Assembly (NCBI GenBank): GCA_964399985.1
Contig: CAYNRY010000001.1
Span: 1,116,001-1,180,000, forward strand
Length of the DNA stretch: 64,000 nucleotides
Direction: 5' to 3'
Source: Micavibrio_B sp964399985
GTDB lineage: Bacteria; Pseudomonadota; Alphaproteobacteria; Micavibrionales; Micavibrionaceae
Part shown: one piece after another, positions 63,175 through 64,000 of the stretch
Numbering within the stretch: the stretch's first letter is position 1
Layout of the letters: the number at the start of each line of letters is the position of its first letter
The notes under the pieces: model-generated
The model's database searches: none
Told to the model about the DNA's origin: nothing
What the model saw: only the letters and a program-made list of their open reading frames with translations
Translations under genes and position numbers: made by a program

Positions 63175-63831
63175 ATGCGTAAAAGAATTTTCGACATGGA
63201 TGGCGTTTTTTACGCCTACACCCCTGAATTTAACGACCACGCATTATTTGCCATGGCGCAAGCAGGAATCTCCCTTGGTGTTAAGCTCGACCTGGAAAGC
63301 GCCGTTGAAATAGTCAGGGACTCATTTGCCAAGCATAAATTCGGCGGGCATCGATTTGTTCACGAACATAGTATCGATTTAGATAAAATCGCGTTTGCCT
63401 ATCACGACGCGGCAGACATCAACATCATAACACCGGACAGCCAGCTTCTGGACGATTTTCGTTCCGCTGCCTCTTCGCATTGCCCGACAACTCAAGTAAT
63501 TCTTACCCAGTCTACGAGCAATTGGAGCGCAAGAGTTCTCCCTCATCTAAATTTGACAGGATTATTCGGCCACGTTCTATGTCACGATCATTGTGATTGG
63601 CATTTAAAAAGTGCTTCTGCTGTTCCATTCGAGCGCGCATTGGAAAAACTTTCAGCTGAGGCGAAAGACACCGATATGATTGAGGATTCGTTGTCCAATC
63701 TCATCATTCCGAAAGATATGGGCATGAGAACTATTTATATTCATCATGGCAAACCTTTGCCGGAATTACCTTCATATGTCGATGCGCAGGTTTCACAACC
63801 TGCGCATGTTTACAGTCTGGATAAAATCTAA
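63175..63831 (+). CDS. HAD-superfamily hydrolase (pyrimidine-5'-nucleotidase-like)
   Basis: 218 residues. HAD motif I is FDMDGVF at residues 6-12, motif II is likely ILTQSTS near 110, motif III Lys lies in HLKSAS near 142, and motif IV is IEDSLSNL near 164 with the metal-binding acidic pair. An alpha-helical cap sits between motifs I and II. Length and order fit small-molecule phosphatases of the nucleotidase subgroup. It starts 41 bases after the LOG gene; the pair may act on nucleotides together. The 3' end overlaps the convergent gene by four bases. Confidence 0.75.
   Translation: MRKRIFDMDGVFYAYTPEFNDHALFAMAQAGISLGVKLDLESAVEIVRDSFAKHKFGGHRFVHEHSIDLDKIAFAYHDAADINIITPDSQLLDDFRSAASSHCPTTQVILTQSTSNWSARVLPHLNLTGLFGHVLCHDHCDWHLKSASAVPFERALEKLSAEAKDTDMIEDSLSNLIIPKDMGMRTIYIHHGKPLPELPSYVDAQVSQPAHVYSLDKI
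63782..63807. repeat. Perfect 11-bp inverted repeat at the 3' end of the HAD gene
   Basis: ATGCGCAGGTT-TCAC-AACCTGCGCAT forms a strong hairpin with a four-base loop inside the coding region, about 25 bases before the stop. No T-run follows on either strand, so it is not a standard terminator. Confidence 0.75.
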
Positions 63832-64000
63832 ACCCGTTCAGGATCGTGCGGCATATCTTCAGACGGCTCAGAGCCCCATTGCTGAACGCCCGGCAGTTCA
63901 TCGATTTTGCCTATATTATCGCGGACATCACTCATGTGATTGAAAGTCGTATCCGGCAAAGCGCGTAAAACTTCAACTGCCTCTTCCGATGCATCCTGAT
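63828..64000 (-). CDS. C-terminal end of an unidentified minus-strand gene
   Basis: The last 57 codons of a frame entering from the right edge, ending with TAG at 63828-63830. The peptide is acidic and polar (NHMSDVRDNIGKIDELPGV; WGSEPSEDMPHDPERV), consistent with a natural, flexible C-terminus. It overlaps the HAD gene stop by four bases. Too little is visible to assign a family. Confidence 0.5.
   Translation of the reverse strand, partial: QDASEEAVEVLRALPDTTFNHMSDVRDNIGKIDELPGVQQWGSEPSEDMPHDPERV

Overview
The window looks like a chromosomal segment of a Gram-negative alphaproteobacterium. The signs are lipid A/Kdo genes, an ornithine-lipid gene pair, an alphaproteobacterial DUF3126-type small protein, a class II DAHP synthase, a glutamine-dependent NAD synthetase and glutathione reductase. 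Base composition is moderate, not the GC-rich type of many alphaproteobacteria. A free-living lineage such as the Micavibrio/Rhodospirillales-like groups is plausible, but I cannot fix the taxon by eye. I see no CRISPR array, insertion sequence, integrase or rRNA.

Layout. (1) 1-4464, minus strand: a type IV pilus/type II secretion-like operon (GspE/PilB ATPase, GspF/PilC platform, and a PilM/PilN/GspL-like protein cut by the window edge). A lone prepilin lies far away at 21850. (2) 4603-9771: two tRNA-Arg genes, hypothetical and exported proteins, and olsB-olsA for ornithine lipids. (3) 9850-18779: a tight plus-strand housekeeping run, waaA-lpxK-lpxL-gor-aroG(class II)-nadE-gltX, closed by a bidirectional terminator. 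(4) 18907-23510: a small protein, trmJ, rpsD with a near-consensus promoter, a ferritin-like DUF892 protein, the prepilin and uppP.

(5) 23597-55962: a roughly 32-kb surface-polysaccharide island. Its plus-strand entry holds a beta-helix protein with a carbohydrate-binding module, a tiny coupled ORF, an SGNH esterase with a phage-tailspike-like N-terminus, and galE. A WecG/TagA transferase follows on the minus strand. Next come five plus-strand glycosyltransferases, and then a converging minus-strand block of four glycosyltransferases plus a Wzx-type flippase. Two acyltransferase-3 genes converge on each other. A plus-strand set of two tandem polytopic membrane proteins, GtrA and a GtrB/DPM-type transferase looks like a periplasmic glycosyl-modification system. 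The minus-strand export operon reads polysaccharide-lyase-like protein, outer-membrane barrel, short Wza-type OPX lipoprotein, Wzc-like co-polymerase/ATPase, Wzy/WaaL-like polymerase or ligase, and an acyltransferase-SGNH fusion. Divergent from it is the initiating sugar-phosphate transferase. Together these can initiate, assemble, flip, polymerise, acylate/deacylate and export a polymer.

(6) 56021-61003: a 1660-residue two-partner-secretion-type adhesin with a filamentous-haemagglutinin N-terminal domain. It has three long tandem beta-helix repeats, two of which share 359 identical bases. No TpsB transporter is in the window. (7) 61242-64000: a CAU tRNA, an exported HExxH protein, a LOG-family protein, a HAD hydrolase and the 3' end of a minus-strand gene.

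The most noteworthy observations are the separate OPX + outer-membrane-barrel export machine with a degenerate Wzc-like kinase domain, the Gtr-like set with duplicated GT-C-like proteins, the tailspike-like esterase beside a beta-helix/CBM protein, and the recently homogenised repeats of the adhesin.
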